Shown: positions 43,780-56,499 of the stretch, piece by piece
How the letters are laid out: each line of letters opens with the position of its first letter
Position numbering within the stretch: position 1 is the first letter of the stretch
Source: Muraenolepis orangiensis
Taxonomy: Eukaryota; Chordata; Actinopteri; Gadiformes; Muraenolepididae
Reading direction: 5' to 3'
DNA length: 64,000 nucleotides
Assembly (NCBI GenBank): GCA_027704905.1
Contig: CM051000.1
Coordinates: forward strand, 16,388,694-16,452,693
Notes under the pieces: generated by a model
What the model saw: the letters and a program-made list of their open reading frames with translations, nothing else
Database searches by the model: none
What the model was told of the DNA's origin: nothing
Made by a program: the position numbers and the translations under genes

Positions 43780-44410
43780 AACTCACTTCACCTGTTATTA
43801 CAGTTATTACATTAGATGAATATTTAATACTATGCATGTAAACATGCAACAACAACAAAAACGAAAAGTCACATGCTGCTATTGGCCTTTATTTTAATAC
43901 ATCCCCCCCCCCCCCCTCAAATGGTACACGATGATCACTGAGGTCCTGAGCTGCGCGGACCATGCACAAAGACAGCCAGGAGCGGAGAAGGTGGCACAGT
44001 GGGTCTGTGGCTTGCGTGGGATCCCGCTATTATAACGTAACATAGCGAGGCTCATTAAGCCATGTTCCCTGCCGTCCTCACCAACAAGTGAGTATACTGA
44101 ACATCATGTATGCATTAAAGAATGTAGTCACTCCAATCCACCTCAACATATTGGTTGTGACTTTACTTACAGGCGTGGTGTGAATAGGAATGTTGTGCGC
44201 CTTCCTAAGGGACAGGACCGAAGGGAACACTATGGTCAAGGTGTGGCGGTAGGTACAGGAGAACCACAATGAGGAGTACCTTCAACGTAAGTACCTGTAC
44301 ACCACACACTCCTCTTGAGCGTAGTGCAACCCAGAGGGATGGTCACTGCATTAGGGCACACGTTCCGGGCTCCACCTTCTCCATCTTCTCCACCTTCTCC
44401 ACCTTCACCT
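43780..44410. other. Intergenic, no gene recognised
   Basis: Poly-C of about 14 near 43,903-43,916. Imperfect CTCCACCTT repeats lie at about 44,370-44,410. No exon recognised. Confidence 0.5.
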
Positions 44411-44419
44411 TCCACCAAA

Positions 44420-44785
44420 GCAAGCCTAGTTCTAGCTCTCAGGCGGCGCTAGAGCCGGTTCGCAGTTGGTTTAATTGGCGAGCCGTCAAAGAACTGGTTT
44501 GCGTTTCCACCAACTTTTCCGCCGAGAGAGCCACGTCATGACGTCACTATTAACGTCTGGATACGGCGGTCAAAAACTTTGAGTTTGTTTGAGTTTCTCC
44601 GATAAGCCACGCGCCCAGCCTCTGACGTAGTGGAGCCTGCTGGCTAGCCCAGCTTCGAAGTGGAGCCGCTCAGGCACCACTTAACCGGGCCAGAAAGTGG
44701 CTCCATCGCGGTGGAAACGCAAAGAACTGGTTCGAGATGACGCGCAAGCTCAGAACCAGCCCTCAAAACAGCTTGGTGGAAACGA
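44420..44785. mobile_element. Probable palindromic MITE
   Basis: Inverse complementary blocks occur on both sides: AACTGGTTTGCGTTTCCACC near 44,491-44,510 and GGTGGAAACGCAAAGAACTG near 44,710-44,729. The outer parts also resemble each other (AGAGCCGGTTCG and GAACCAGCCCT). It has no coding capacity. Ends and target duplication were not resolved. Confidence 0.5.
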
Positions 44786-44996
44786 GGCGCATCATAAGAA
44801 GAGAGCTTCCCTCCGCGCGGCTCTTGCGCCATGCCTTTCTTCTGGCAGAGGCCAACAACGTGCAGGATTACACTCCTTTCTTATCTTGAAGCTTGTTGTT
44901 CGCTATCTGTCGATTTGTGTATCCCGCACACACATTGAGGACAGAATACTGAGTCTTAAATCATTGTTGTTTCTTGCTTCTCGCAAAGCTCCTAGT

Positions 44997-45441
44997 ACAT
45001 TTACATTTACATTTAGGGCATTTGGCAGACGCTTTTATCCAAAGCGACTTACAAGGTGTACATTAGTTGAAGCAGACAATAGCATAACACTGGGGTACGC
45101 AAACATAAAAATACAGCAGTTCACAAGTATTCATTTTAACAAGATGAATAACACAATTTCGTACTGCTAGGTCACCTGCTTAAGTAGCTGTGATAAGAGC
45201 GTGTTATCAACATTAAGGATATACACTTGCTAACATATACAACATGCTAAGAGCTATTAATGTCAGGACTTAAGCAAGTTTAGGGGTTTCACAAAGGAGA
45301 AGGAGGGGTCAAGGAGAGTCCAGGTGGACTCTGAACAGGTGGGTCTTGAGTCTCTTGCGGAAGCTGGCGAGGGACTCTGCCGTCCTAACATGAGACGGGA
45401 GTTCATTCCACCACTGTGGAGCCGTGAAGAGCTGGGTTTAG
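44997..45441 (-). mobile_element. Deleted L2-like LINE 3' end
   Basis: Near-identical to the 3' end of the element at 17,305-19,340: same TGTAAA-repeat tail, GGCAGACGCTTTTATCC core and antisense of the LINE C-terminal codons. The copy stops at about 45,441 and carries a 16-bp insertion near 45,300 and a short deletion near 45,420 relative to the long copy. Confidence 0.9.
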
Positions 45442-45444
45442 TAG

Positions 45445-46365
45445 TAGGCATAATTCACATTCATAGTTGACTCATTTGGCATGGTTTCCTAGAAGTCAAT
45501 AGTTTCCACTTGGTCTGCTCAGGGCACTTTAATTAATATCTATTCAAATTAAAGAGTCATAAGAGTCTTAACAACTGCAATCTTAAAGTGTATCTGATTT
45601 AATATATATATATTTCTTTCTAAAACAGTATTCATGAGTGTTCATAAAAAAACCAAAATTGAAATAGAATTTTATTTTTTCATTTCATTACATTTCCATC
45701 ATAACATTATTGCTAGCTATTAGCAGTTCTGAAACCTGTGTACTGTACAATATATTCGATTTCTGACTAGACAAAAGTACATGACCTATGTAGCACGCAA
45801 CTATAGGCACACAATAATATGTCAAATGTTTCCATCTGAACTGGGTCGCAGGTTATCATTTAAACCTGCACTAGGTCACTTTTTGACTGCAGCCATTTAC
45901 TCCATTAAAAAAAATAATCTGAACCAGAAAGTTGCTCCAGCATAAAACGTACCCATCTCTTAAGTTGCCTTGGTTGTCCTGCATACTAGAACACTCAATT
46001 GCAGTTTAAAGCCTACTTCACAAAACAGTCGCAGGTAGAACAACAAATAGCACACATTGGGTGCATGAACACCACTGATAGACGCTTTATAACGGCGTCA
46101 GTGTGTTTTCAGTCTGTATTATTCCTTTAACAGTGACCGGATGGATTGGAAAGTTAAAAGGCAAGGGAAGCCGGTAGTGTACCTAAGCTCCTATGTTCTA
46201 TGTTCTATGTTCCCCCGCTTCTGAAAAAAGGGTTCCTATGTTCCCCTGATCCTATGTTCCCCGTTTTTCAGAAAAAAAGGTCCTCCCCGGTCCAGAAAAA
46301 GGCTAGATCAGCCATTCTCGGTGGTCCACGCACACATAAATTTGTATTTAAAAACTGAATATACG
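45445..46365. other. Intergenic, with inverted minisatellite pieces
   Basis: AT-rich sequence without recognised exons. At about 46,190-46,290 CCTATGTTCCCC units occur, the reverse complement of the adjacent 28-bp minisatellite. Confidence 0.55.
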
Positions 46366-46368
46366 TTT

Positions 46369-46380
46369 TTATTTTTATTT
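46369..46380 (-). terminator. Tandem AATAAA signals downstream of the kinase gene
   Basis: Two AATAAA hexamers in direct succession on the minus strand, placed exactly at the distal edge of the minisatellite. They are the first such signals I find after the kinase stop codon at 47,765. Confidence 0.5.
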
Positions 46381-46382
46381 AC

Positions 46383-47740
46383 CCTCTTTTGGGAGCGGGG
46401 AACATAGGACCCGGGGAACGTAGGACCCTCTTTCAGGAATGGGGAACAGAGGACCCTCTTTCAGGAGCAGGGAACATAGGACCCTCTTTTGGGAGCGGGG
46501 AACATAGGACCCTCTTTCAGGAGCGGGGAACATAGGACCCTCTTTTGGAATCGGGGAACATAGGACCCTCTTTCGGGAGCGGGGAACATAGGACCCTCTT
46601 TTGGGAGCGGGGAACATAGGACCCTCTTTTGGGAGCGGGGAACATAGGACCCTCTTCGAGGAGTTGGGAACATAGGACCCTCTTTCGGGAGCGGGGAACA
46701 TAGGACCCTCTTTGAGGAGCGGGGAACATAGGACCCTCTTTCGGGAGCGAGGACCATAGGACCCTCTTTCGGGAGCGGGGAACATAGGACCCTCTTTGAG
46801 GAGCGGGGAACATAGGACCCTCTTTCGGGAGCGGGGAACATAGGACCCTCTTTGAGGAGTGGGGAACATAGGACCCTCTTTCGGGAGCGGGGAACATAGG
46901 ACCCTCTTTCGGAGCGGGACATAGGACCCTTGGGGGGGAACATAGGACCCTCTTCGGGAGCGGGGAACATAGGACCCTCTTTGAGGAGCGGGGAACATAG
47001 GACCCTCTTTCGGGAGCGAGGAACATAGGACCCTCTTTCGGGAGCGGGGAACATAGGACCCTCTTTGAGGAGCGAGGAACATAGGACCCTCTTTGAGGAG
47101 CGGGGAACATAGGGCCCTCTTTCGGGAGCGGGGAACATAGGACCCTCTTTGAGGAGTGGGGAACATAGGACCCTCTTTCGGGAGCGGGGAACATAGGACC
47201 CTCTTTGAGGAGCGGGGAACATAGGACCCTCTTTCGGGAGCGAGGAACATAGGACCCTCTTTCGGGAGCGGGGAACATAGGACCCTCTTTGAGGAGCGAG
47301 GAACATAGGACCCTCTTTGAGGAGCGGGGAACATAGGGCCCTCTTTCGGGAGCAGGGAACATAGGACCCTCTTTCGGGAGCGAGGAACATAGGACCCTCT
47401 TTTGGGAGCGGGGAACATAGGACCCTCTTTCGGGAGCAAGGAACATAGGACCCTCTTTCGGGAGCGGGGAACATAGGACCCTCTTTCAGGGTTGGGGAAC
47501 AGAGGACCCTTTTTGAGGAGCAGGGAATAGAGGACCCTCTTTTGGGAGTGGGGAACAGAGGACCCTCTTTCAGGGTTTGGGGAACATAGGACCCTCTTTC
47601 AGGAGCGGGGGAACATAGGACCCTCTTTCAGGATCTGGGAACATAGGACCCGGGGAACATAGGACCCTTTTTCGGGAGTGGAGAACATGAGACTCGTGGA
47701 ACATAGACCCTTTTTCGGGAGGGAGATATAGGACCCGTGG
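46383..47740. repeat. 28-bp minisatellite, about 48 copies
   Basis: The unit has GGGGAACATAGGACCCTC plus a variable part such as TTTCGGGAGC, TTTGAGGAGC or TTTTGGGAGC. Copies vary by a few bases and higher-order patterns of two unit types alternate. The minus strand lacks stops in all three frames over most of the array, giving 300-354 codon frames that are not credible genes. It starts about 25 bp after the kinase stop codon. Confidence 0.93.
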
Positions 47741-47764
47741 AACATAGGGGTGGCGCCGGAGAGC

Positions 47765-50700
47765 CTACACAGTGTTGGCAGCTTGACAGAACCTCTGCAG
47801 TCTGTTAGCCGCAGTCACTGCATAGAAATGTTTCTGGAAAGAAAAGAGAAATATGGCGTAATTCAGTTTACTGTGATATTTGAAATTTGCTGTGCTATGA
47901 TGTATGTGTGCGTACCTTCCATTGCCGGTGAGCAGCCAGATAGCGCTGCAGTTTGATCTGAGACTTCAATTTAACATGATGGTGTTTGGCTTTTTCCTCC
48001 AGCTTATTTAACCAGCTGTGTTTTATGCACCCAGAAGCACTCAGTCGTCCACTGTCACACACAAAATACACACGTAACCACCAAGTTCAAAATGGTGATA
48101 TACTGTATGTGTTCTTTTTTGAAATGCTAATCATGTGTCTACCTGAGATTCTAGCACTAGGCGTTGCGCATAGAATTACCATATTTATAATGGGATAAAA
48201 ATCAGCGAATTGGCTCTTCCCTTTTTTGCTTGATGAAGTTTAGCTTATTTGCCCATAAGGAATTTTTGATTCACAAGTCTTAGTGCAAATAAAGCCATGG
48301 TCTCTATTCATGTTACCTTTTGGTTGGGATGAGAAGTTCAGAGACAAAGTCTTTTGCCTCACTTGTGACATTTTCAAAGCCGTCACTGTCAAATTCCCAT
48401 TTGGCAAAGAGGATGTTGTTCATGGTCTCTGCATCATTGTCTCCCAAGAAAGGAGACAGACCACTGAGCCTAGAAAGCAAGTGAAAAACTATTATAATTT
48501 TTGCGTACATGCTGTATTTCTTTACGAACGTCATGTTTGTATTATGTTATTATGCTATTTTTCGAAATGGACACAAGTTCATGTATTTAAAGGTAAATGT
48601 TTGTGTTTCTTGTGTGCTGGCACTTACAGCATATACGTAATCACGCCCACGCTCCACATGTCCGTGGGAAAAGAGACAAATTCATAGTTGACGACCTCAG
48701 GGGCCAGGAACTCTGGTGTACCAAAATTCACCTTTAGCTTCTCCCTTGGCCTGAACCTTGGATATATACATGCAGGGACATAATCATACTATTAGTTACA
48801 ACATATCTACTACAAGAGCAAGCCCTTGATGGATTTATTTCTTTATTTTCTATCATCCTAAAAGGCTTTGGCTTCACAAGGCAAAACATTTAACTTTGAT
48901 GAAAACATTTCAGAATATTCTCACATCAAGGGGACCTTAGGGCTGGACAAAAAGATAATGATTCTTAATGATAAAAAATACATATATAAATATATATATA
49001 TATTTATATAAATAGAATATAAATAATATAAATATAAATATAAATAAAATTACTTAACTTCGCTGAAAATGCATCCTTTATGCAGTCATTACATTTGGTC
49101 ATGTTTACCATATGGTCATTCATTAAAATGGCTGCCCTAGATGTGAGTATATTTTCTCAAATAGTTTTTGCCTTGCTAAGATGTTTTTACACTAAGCCTC
49201 GACCCATAGACTTACTTCCGGGCCAGCCCAAAGTCAATTATCTTGATTTGGTTGCCTGTAGCACTCACACAAAGAATGTTCTCTGGCTATGATAGGAAAT
49301 AAGACAAAACAGACCATCTTAAGTGCATGACATTCACATGATAGGAGTGGAGGGGGTTATTTATACAAATCTGACATATGTCTGATTAGTAGCCAAAGAC
49401 AACTCTAACCATGGCATACAACCACCAATACACAACGCAACCACTGTGCTACAAAAAACAAAATAATATACCAACTATAATACCATATTAATTGATCAAT
49501 TGACCACAGCATCAAGCACACATTTGAGTTCTGACATAATTACTTTCCCACAGGTCTTCAATAATACACTCCCCACAATATGAAGTTGCCTAAATTATTA
49601 TACTCACTGCCAGCCTCCTTATCATCCTGTCTGCCCTTATCATACTGCAATATTTATAATATATTCACAATTCTCTAGCCACAGGCTGGGGCCCAATGTG
49701 AACAATCAGTGCAAAAGACCTCAGCAAAACAAATTGAATTGAGCATTATGGTAATGTGAATATAGCCAAAATGCTTGTCTCTAGCCCCCAAGATATGAAA
49801 GGTATGGTAGTAGATATCGGATGACTTTCAACAGTTTTGCAGCCACTAGTTTGCAACACACATATGTGGGATCCTGTATTGCATGTGAATGATGGGAGTG
49901 GGTTCTCACCTTGAGGTCGAGGTGCAGGATGTACTGCTGGTGTAAGTACTGTACCCCCTGACATATCTGCTTGGTAAACACGATGGCATCCAACTCTGTC
50001 AGCTTGTAGTTCTCGTCCACGATGCGGTCAAACAGCTCTCCGCCTTCCACACTGAAAGTAGACGCACGTAGTTATCGCATTATCATCGCATTATTATGCC
50101 GTTGTTGAAACCATTGCTTGAATATCCCCACAAACACATCCAGATTGAACCGAGGAGGCCATACGCCATGCAGGCTGACTTACTACTCCATGATTAAGGT
50201 CAGGTTTGTCCGTGACTCAAAGGCATCATACAGCTGAATCAAGTTCACGTGATTCAGTTGGTTCATAACCCCAATCTCATTCTTCACTTCATCCTGTTAC
50301 AGTGAATGAAACAGACAACCCGTTACACAGACAGAGAGAGGATTACATTACATCCAGGGTACATTAGTTGTCGTGTTTGTGAACTGCAGAAGAAAGGGTA
50401 GTGCATGATCAGTGCAGAGTGCTGATCAATAAACATTTAGACTTGAATAATTCTCCTCCTTCAATACCTTGGCCTGACTAGGAGTACTTTATGAGGAAGT
50501 ACGCATTTCAGATTTACTCATCATTTGATTGACAGGCCCCTAGTACCAGATCAATTCCCCCACTTTGATGACAAAAAGCTGAATTGGATTTACTGATTCA
50601 TTCAAGTCAAGTCAAGTCAAGTTTATTGTCACTTCACAGTTTATACAAGTATAAAGCAGTGATGTGAAAATCTTATGTGCAATACCCGACGACAGACAGC

Positions 50701-53700
50701 AGTTATAAAAATAAGATAAAAATAGTAGACTGTGGAAGCTGACTCTGAGTCTATTTGTGCGGCACTTGATACTGCGGTATCGCCTGCCTGACGGTAACAG
50801 TGAGTACAGTTCGTGGCTGGGGTGGGCAATGTCTTTTATGATGTGTGAACTCAACCTTTCATTCTTCAAGGTGCTGGAGCCTTTCCCATGGGACTATAAA
50901 GGGAGGCAACACGAATGTCGTAGATGGCTAAATAGTGTCAGGGGAAAGAGAAATCTAGGCCTGCTGTTCACTCACCCGTTCCCTCATTACCCGGACCTTG
51001 ATGATCTTGGCAGCAAGCATCAGACCTGACGATAGCTCCGCACATTTGTGGACCTGACCAAACCTTCCCCTGAAAAAGAGATAGCAGATATTGTGTATAG
51101 ATACCTGAAGATAAGTGTACCTTGCATGCATCTGGCTTTAAAGTCCATTGAGAGTCGCTTTACAGTGATACAGTTTACAACTATGTATGTGCATTACATA
51201 CACATGCAAAAGGTGCTGACTACAATGGAGAATTACAAGGCAGCCCTCTCAACGCAAATAACATGGCTCTTTAACAGCCAGTGTCTAAATATACCCACTG
51301 AGAGCCCTGCATTGGTACCTGCTATCTCTCTCTTCTGACAAGGTGGGCAGCAGAACAGCAGAGCTAACAGGATAGTCGACAGGAGAGTCTTGATGTTGTC
51401 CAGAGCTCTCTAGCCAAGTAGTGCAGATAATAAAATGCATACCAAGCTGACAGCTATTGGAGCACTTGCTGCTCTATATAATTAGACATACTAGGGTAAC
51501 ATTCAACCTAACCATTTAGAGTATTTAATTCAAATGAAAGCCAACGCATCTTTCGAATGAGTCCGACCCAGCCAGGGTTTGAGTCAAAGAATGCACAGGA
51601 GCCGCGTTGTTGCCAACAATTACTTGTCATTGTGTGGCTTTTGGCAGCATTGATACAAACATCTAAAGCATTAACTAACATTTACCTCATGCCTCATAGT
51701 CAATAATACAGTACAGTCATCCATTTGACAACTTTGGAGAAGATACAAGATACAAGATATTTATTGGCCATTTGTAACGTGTAAGTACATTGGAACGCTT
51801 GCTCCCCATTCCCTCCCGCAGTATACATCTCCAAAATAATACCATAAAAATAACATATACAATAAAGAGTGTCTGTATCCTTTGTAATAAACACATCCAA
51901 CACACGTGGTGGTTTGCACACATTAGAATATGTAGCAGCATCGTGTTTCTCTATCTCCCTAACATGATGTCCTCACACTGTGATACAGTCAACACACCAA
52001 GATGCTTTGCATGTTTCCCTTGTGAATAAGAATGTGTTCTTAATGACTTGCCTGGTTAATTAAAGGTGAAATGAAAATTTAATCATGATACAGTTATACA
52101 GTGCAGTGGTCTGAGGCACAATGCACGTGAGATAACTTTCAGTCTTGATCCCAGAATTGTATTTAGCAGCCAAAATAGCTGCAATAATTTCCCAGTTTCT
52201 GTGTCACTGAGCCACAACATTCACATAGAACTGAATGGGCCCCGGTTTGTGTCTGTGCCTTTAACTCTCATTTGTTGGTGTCGCTCATGAACATTAGGAC
52301 AGTAAAATCCAAGAGCAAGCAAGCACACTTACCCTCCAAGAACCTCATTGGGCATGATACTGTAATAGGAGCCCATGGGGACCTGCTTGGCGCTCACTAT
52401 GCGGTGATCAAACGGTGCCGGTGCAGGTGGACAGTCATCTGTCAATCAAACAACAACAGAACTGTGACTGAAGACAATTTCACAATTTCATATAATAATG
52501 TGTTCAAAATAAAAAAAAAGGATGACACATTCTGAAATAGACACATATATCCTATACTAAAGGTACAATTGATTCATTTAGAAAGAAACACACACACACA
52601 CATTTGCAAATCTTGTAGGCGCACCCTGGTCTGTCTTCAAAACACATTACAAAATTAAATGTAGTTATCACATCACAAAGCGTATATCATATCAAAACTG
52701 AAATAGGTGTAAAAAAGAAATGAATCTCTGAATTCCATTATAACCAGTATTCCTCGTATCTAAAGACATGACAACATTGTGCCATTTTGAAAATGTCTGT
52801 GTAACAACTATGGGTGTATTTTGATAGATACGTTTACTGGATGACAAGAAATTAGGCCAACCACAATAAACCTTGCCGACCCAGCGCATAGCAAGAACCA
52901 AGCTTCCTAAGTTCCCCAGTAGCCAACATATACCCTAGTCCATATATAGGACACCAGAGGGCCAACAATAATTGACTGAAAGCTCTTTTTATGATGGCCA
53001 GCAGTTTATCATAAATAGTGTCCATATAGTACTTCACTAGTGTTTCTTAACAATAGCTAGGAACAGTCAAAGCAAATTTTAATGTTTTTCACAAAAAACT
53101 AAAAGGAAATACAAATTTGTTGTGTTTCCATCAACTAGTTGGAGCAAACAAACTACGTCAGTGAAATAGAAAATAAATATTTTTTGTATAAAAAAGGCCA
53201 ACAGCGTAAGTCATGTGAGTTCAAAGTTCTCTACATCAGAATTTATTCGGCAAAGTTGTTTCCATCTTTGCTTTTGCGAATGAACTCGATTCAATTCAGT
53301 CAAAAAAACACCTCAAGCGAGCGTATCAACTTTTATGCGAATCAGAGGAAGTTGGTTCGAATTTGGCCATCAACATTTCCTAATGCGATACTTGAAAATG
53401 CTAATTGAAATGTAGTGCTTTAAACCCGATTATTGACATTTCCCATTCCCCAGTTGAATTGGTCTTTATGATTCATTGATTACTATGTGACTTGGACATA
53501 TACTGGTATTATATTACAATCATATGCCATCATACTGTTCACAATTACATCTCCATATCACATGAAAAATATCCTATTCTTGTTAGTTTACAAGATTACA
53601 ATGAAACGTGTAATATACATTTTTTCTCTATAAAAGTTATGATGGTGTACTGTATTAATCTGGTTATCATGGTCCCAGTGTCCCTAATGCAAATGTGCAG

Positions 53701-54848
53701 GCAGGTTGTCACCCTCACCTATGACAGCATGCGGCAATGGTGTGGCTGCTGTATAGCTACCGACAACGGAGAGCGTTTCCGGAGCAGGAGGCTTCGGTAA
53801 CTCCTTGTTTACCCCTGTTTGTAGCTGGGCGGTCTGCTGCACAGAGCCTGGCTCCCTCAGAACTTCTTCAATCTGAACAACGGCCTTATTCCCCATGTCC
53901 ACCTTCGTGTTCACCGGGCACACACACCTGTTGTGACTCAGTTCCGTTGATACTTCTACTTCAAGTGGTGCCGCGTGGCTGGTGCGGCCATCTTGCTCAT
54001 TGGCAGTGACAGAGATGATTTCCCGAACAACATCAGGCTTAGTATCCTGCATGCTGACTTCTGTTTTTGACAATGAGGCAGGTGTCGGAAACTGGGGGTC
54101 CTTGGTGACCATTTCTACGAGCTCCTCTGAATGTGCCTGAGAGGTTCTATAGGGCAGTAAAAAGTGAATGAGCTGAAATATTACAATCAAAATGCGTTGA
54201 AATACAGGACATGCCTCTCAACATAGGTGGGATTTAAGCCCCTTTACCCTTTTAATAACGTTAAGTGTGTTGATTAGTATTACATTTGTAGAAACAACTA
54301 AATACAAGTCACCTCAAACCATACCTATCTTGTACATGACTTGTTGCTGTCTCCCGTGTTCCCTGAGGCTTCGGCACAAAGGTCTTCTCTCTACGAGGTT
54401 CTCCGTTGTTGTTTAGAGTCACCTCTTTTGCCCTACAATTCCCTTTCCGGGAGGCCTCTCTAATCAGAAAATTGGTTTTATTAACTTGTTTGGCCAAAGT
54501 CATACTTGTTGGTGGACAATGGGTGGGTATTGGAGTTGCCGGCTCAGTTTGAACTGAAGTTTCAGCTTCATGATTTGTAGCCTTGATCTCCTTTGGAGTC
54601 ACTTTGGAATCTGTAGAGAAATCACCAAAGAAGAAGGCGTAAAACTATTATTTTAAATGTAGGGTGGGGTTGCATGGGTGCTAATACTTTGGTTTACGTG
54701 TACCCTGTTTGCCAACTTTTTATTGTCCTCGTAACCCATCATCACCTGTTGTAAGTTGAAATGCCACATTCTCCACACGTGTCTTTTCCTGAAAAACTCC
54801 AACTGAAGATGTTGATTTCTGTTCTTCAGAGTACTGTTGCTCCTTTCC
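47765..54848 (-). CDS. Myosin light chain kinase, MYLK3-like (5' end not found)
   Basis: Ser/Thr kinase for myosin regulatory light chain, controlled by Ca2+/calmodulin. Exons in gene order: 54746-54848, 54325-54610, 53719-54146, 52333-52438, 50976-51069, 50184-50293, 49910-50051, 49216-49286, 48628-48756, 48317-48469, 47916-48051, 47765-47833. All are GT-AG and sum to 1,827 nt: 608 codons plus TAG. The first three exons are disordered Glu/Thr/Pro-rich sequence. The kinase domain follows: Gly loop LGGGRFGQVHKC, VAIK-type Lys in LAAKIIK, catalytic loop ILHLDLKPEN, IIDFGLARK, GTPEFLAPEVV and DMWSVGVITYML. The tail LKSQIKLQRYL...WKKHFYAVTAANRL looks like the autoinhibitory/calmodulin-binding segment. 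This tail favours MYLK3 (or fish mylk5) over MYLK4, which ends earlier. All catalytic residues are present. Earlier exons and the start codon were not located. Confidence 0.93.
50604..50870 (-). mobile_element. L2-like LINE 3' fragment in a kinase intron
   Basis: Starts with CAAGTCAAGTCAAGTCAAG and continues with the antisense of the 3' UTR and last coding part (HPSHELYSLLPSGRRYRS) of the element at 3,020-4,160, with an internal deletion of the AT-rich UTR. It lies in sense with the kinase gene, about 105 bp behind the donor of the exon 50976-51069. Confidence 0.9.
51070..52332. other. Kinase intron between the two N-lobe exons
   Basis: About 1.26 kb. GATACAAGATACAAGATA near 51,740 followed by TTTATTGGCCATTTGTAA looks like the end of another retroposon, which I could not assign. 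No exon recognised. Confidence 0.5.
52439..53718. other. Kinase intron before the first kinase-domain exon
   Basis: About 1.28 kb of AT-rich unique sequence with a short (AC)n near 52,590. No exon or known repeat recognised. Confidence 0.6.
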
Positions 54849-55128
54849 CTAAGAGGAAAATTATACATTCTCAGGAGTTAAACATACAAATGCTTATTTG
54901 GCTGTAGTATGGGTGAAATATAAATTAGTTTATTCAAACTATACTTTCTCATGACGATGGCAAAGTTCACCCAATATTGCTATGCATCATAGTATCCTTA
55001 TTGCTTTAAAATACCATACTAAATAGTTAATATGAGGATCATCACATTGAAGTATATAATCCATTTAAGTAATCAGATAGTATCCTGATCTGATTTGAAA
55101 AGCAATTATAAAATGTGTTATGTGTTAT

Positions 55129-55130
<2 letters not shown>

Positions 55131-55190
<60 letters not shown>

Positions 55191-55197
55191 ACACACA

Positions 55198-55232
<35 letters not shown>
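55131..55232. repeat. (CA)n microsatellite
   Basis: About 100 bp of CA repeat with two CATA interruptions. Confidence 0.96.
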
Positions 55233-55235
<3 letters not shown>

Positions 55236-55239
55236 CAGT

Positions 55240-56225
55240 AGTCGCAACATTTGTGAAAATCTGGTAACATTTTAGTTCAGTTTGATTACAAACCCATTTG
55301 ACACCCCTGTTTGAATATGCTTAGTTCATAATTTAAAAGGTATGTTTGATAAATAAGCAAAGAATACACAACCATCCATCTGTCTTCCTTCCCTGCTTCT
55401 CCAGGACAACCAGGAGATATAACAGCTGTTGTGCAATGTGCACAGTACACCTCTAAAGGGAAGTGTATATATCAGCAGTCCCTCAACATGGAGAGTTGAT
55501 ATTGAGAGTGAACTCCTGAACTCTTCTACTTACACTAATCACTCTCCTCACGTTCCAAGAAAACCATGGCCTCAGACTTGGAGGTTCTTGTTTGTATACT
55601 GATCGCTTCAAACAAAAAAAAAAGCACTCAACAGATTGCTGGAGGTAATACTGTGACCTTCTTGCAATGAATGTCTCCAGTTCCCTGACACAAGGCCTTC
55701 CTTGGTGGGGGAGGGTGGGGGGGGGGATTTCCTGGCAGTTGGAACGCACAATCTGGTTCCCTTTCTTAGGAACAGGAACACAGTCAGGAAATGAAACAGT
55801 CCAAAGGTATAGTCTCAGATTTGTATGCAAGGTTGTACAAAGCGTGTTAGTCAATATAGCCCACCAACCCCCAGAGAATATCACCCACCAACCTCCAGAG
55901 CCTTATGCATCTCCGAGAAAATCTCTCCATCCCTGCCTGCTACATGACAGACATTGTTCCCCGAGTTGAGGGCTTCCTCAAGTGTAACTTGTCTTCTGAC
56001 GAAAACCCAACCCAAGTGAAAGTCCACGTTTCACTTGCTAAGAATAGCTTGGTGATGTCCATCTTTATCCTCTAGAGAAGCTGAATGGTTTTCTAGAACC
56101 TCCTTGAGCAAAGCTGAACTTCCTTTCCTCACCTCTCAACTCCTCCCCCACTACTAGCAACACCTAAGGAGTCCCTCAAGCAGTAAGGCCTTGGTAATAT
56201 CATTTGTAATGGACATCCATGTGGC
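55240..56225. other. Sequence upstream of the known kinase exons
   Basis: No exon recognised. A 133-codon minus-strand frame at 55,483-55,884 has no recognisable domain and no fitting splice context. The missing 5' exons of the kinase could lie here or further away. Confidence 0.4.
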
Positions 56226-56257
56226 TGCCAGTCAAACACATACACATGACATGACAT

Positions 56258-56497
56258 GCCATACATACATACATACATACATACATACATACATACTACA
56301 TACATACATACATACATACATACATACGTACGATACGTACGTACGTACGTACGTACATACATACATACATACATACATACATACATACATACATACATAC
56401 ATACATACATACATACATACATACATACATACATACATACATACATACATACATACATACATACATACATACATACTACATACATACATACATACAT
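56258..56497. repeat. (CATA)n tetranucleotide repeat with ACGT variant core
   Basis: About 240 bp of CATA units. Near 56,325-56,355 the units change to ACGT, a self-complementary variant. The tract abuts the truncated left end of the Tc1-like element. Confidence 0.95.
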
Positions 56498-56499
56498 AT

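Noticed and set aside
46375..47474. Minus-strand open frames of 309-354 codons with Pro/Ser/Arg-rich repeats
   Set aside because: They come from a 28-bp minisatellite that lacks stops in all three minus frames. Three overlapping frames of equal length and no other coding signal argue against a gene.
46383..47740. Regular 28-bp repeats resembling a CRISPR array
   Set aside because: Units are directly adjacent with no unique spacers, and the context is a vertebrate genome.
55483..55884. 133-codon minus-strand frame as a missing first exon of the kinase gene
   Set aside because: No resemblance to known N-termini of the family and no clear donor in the right phase.
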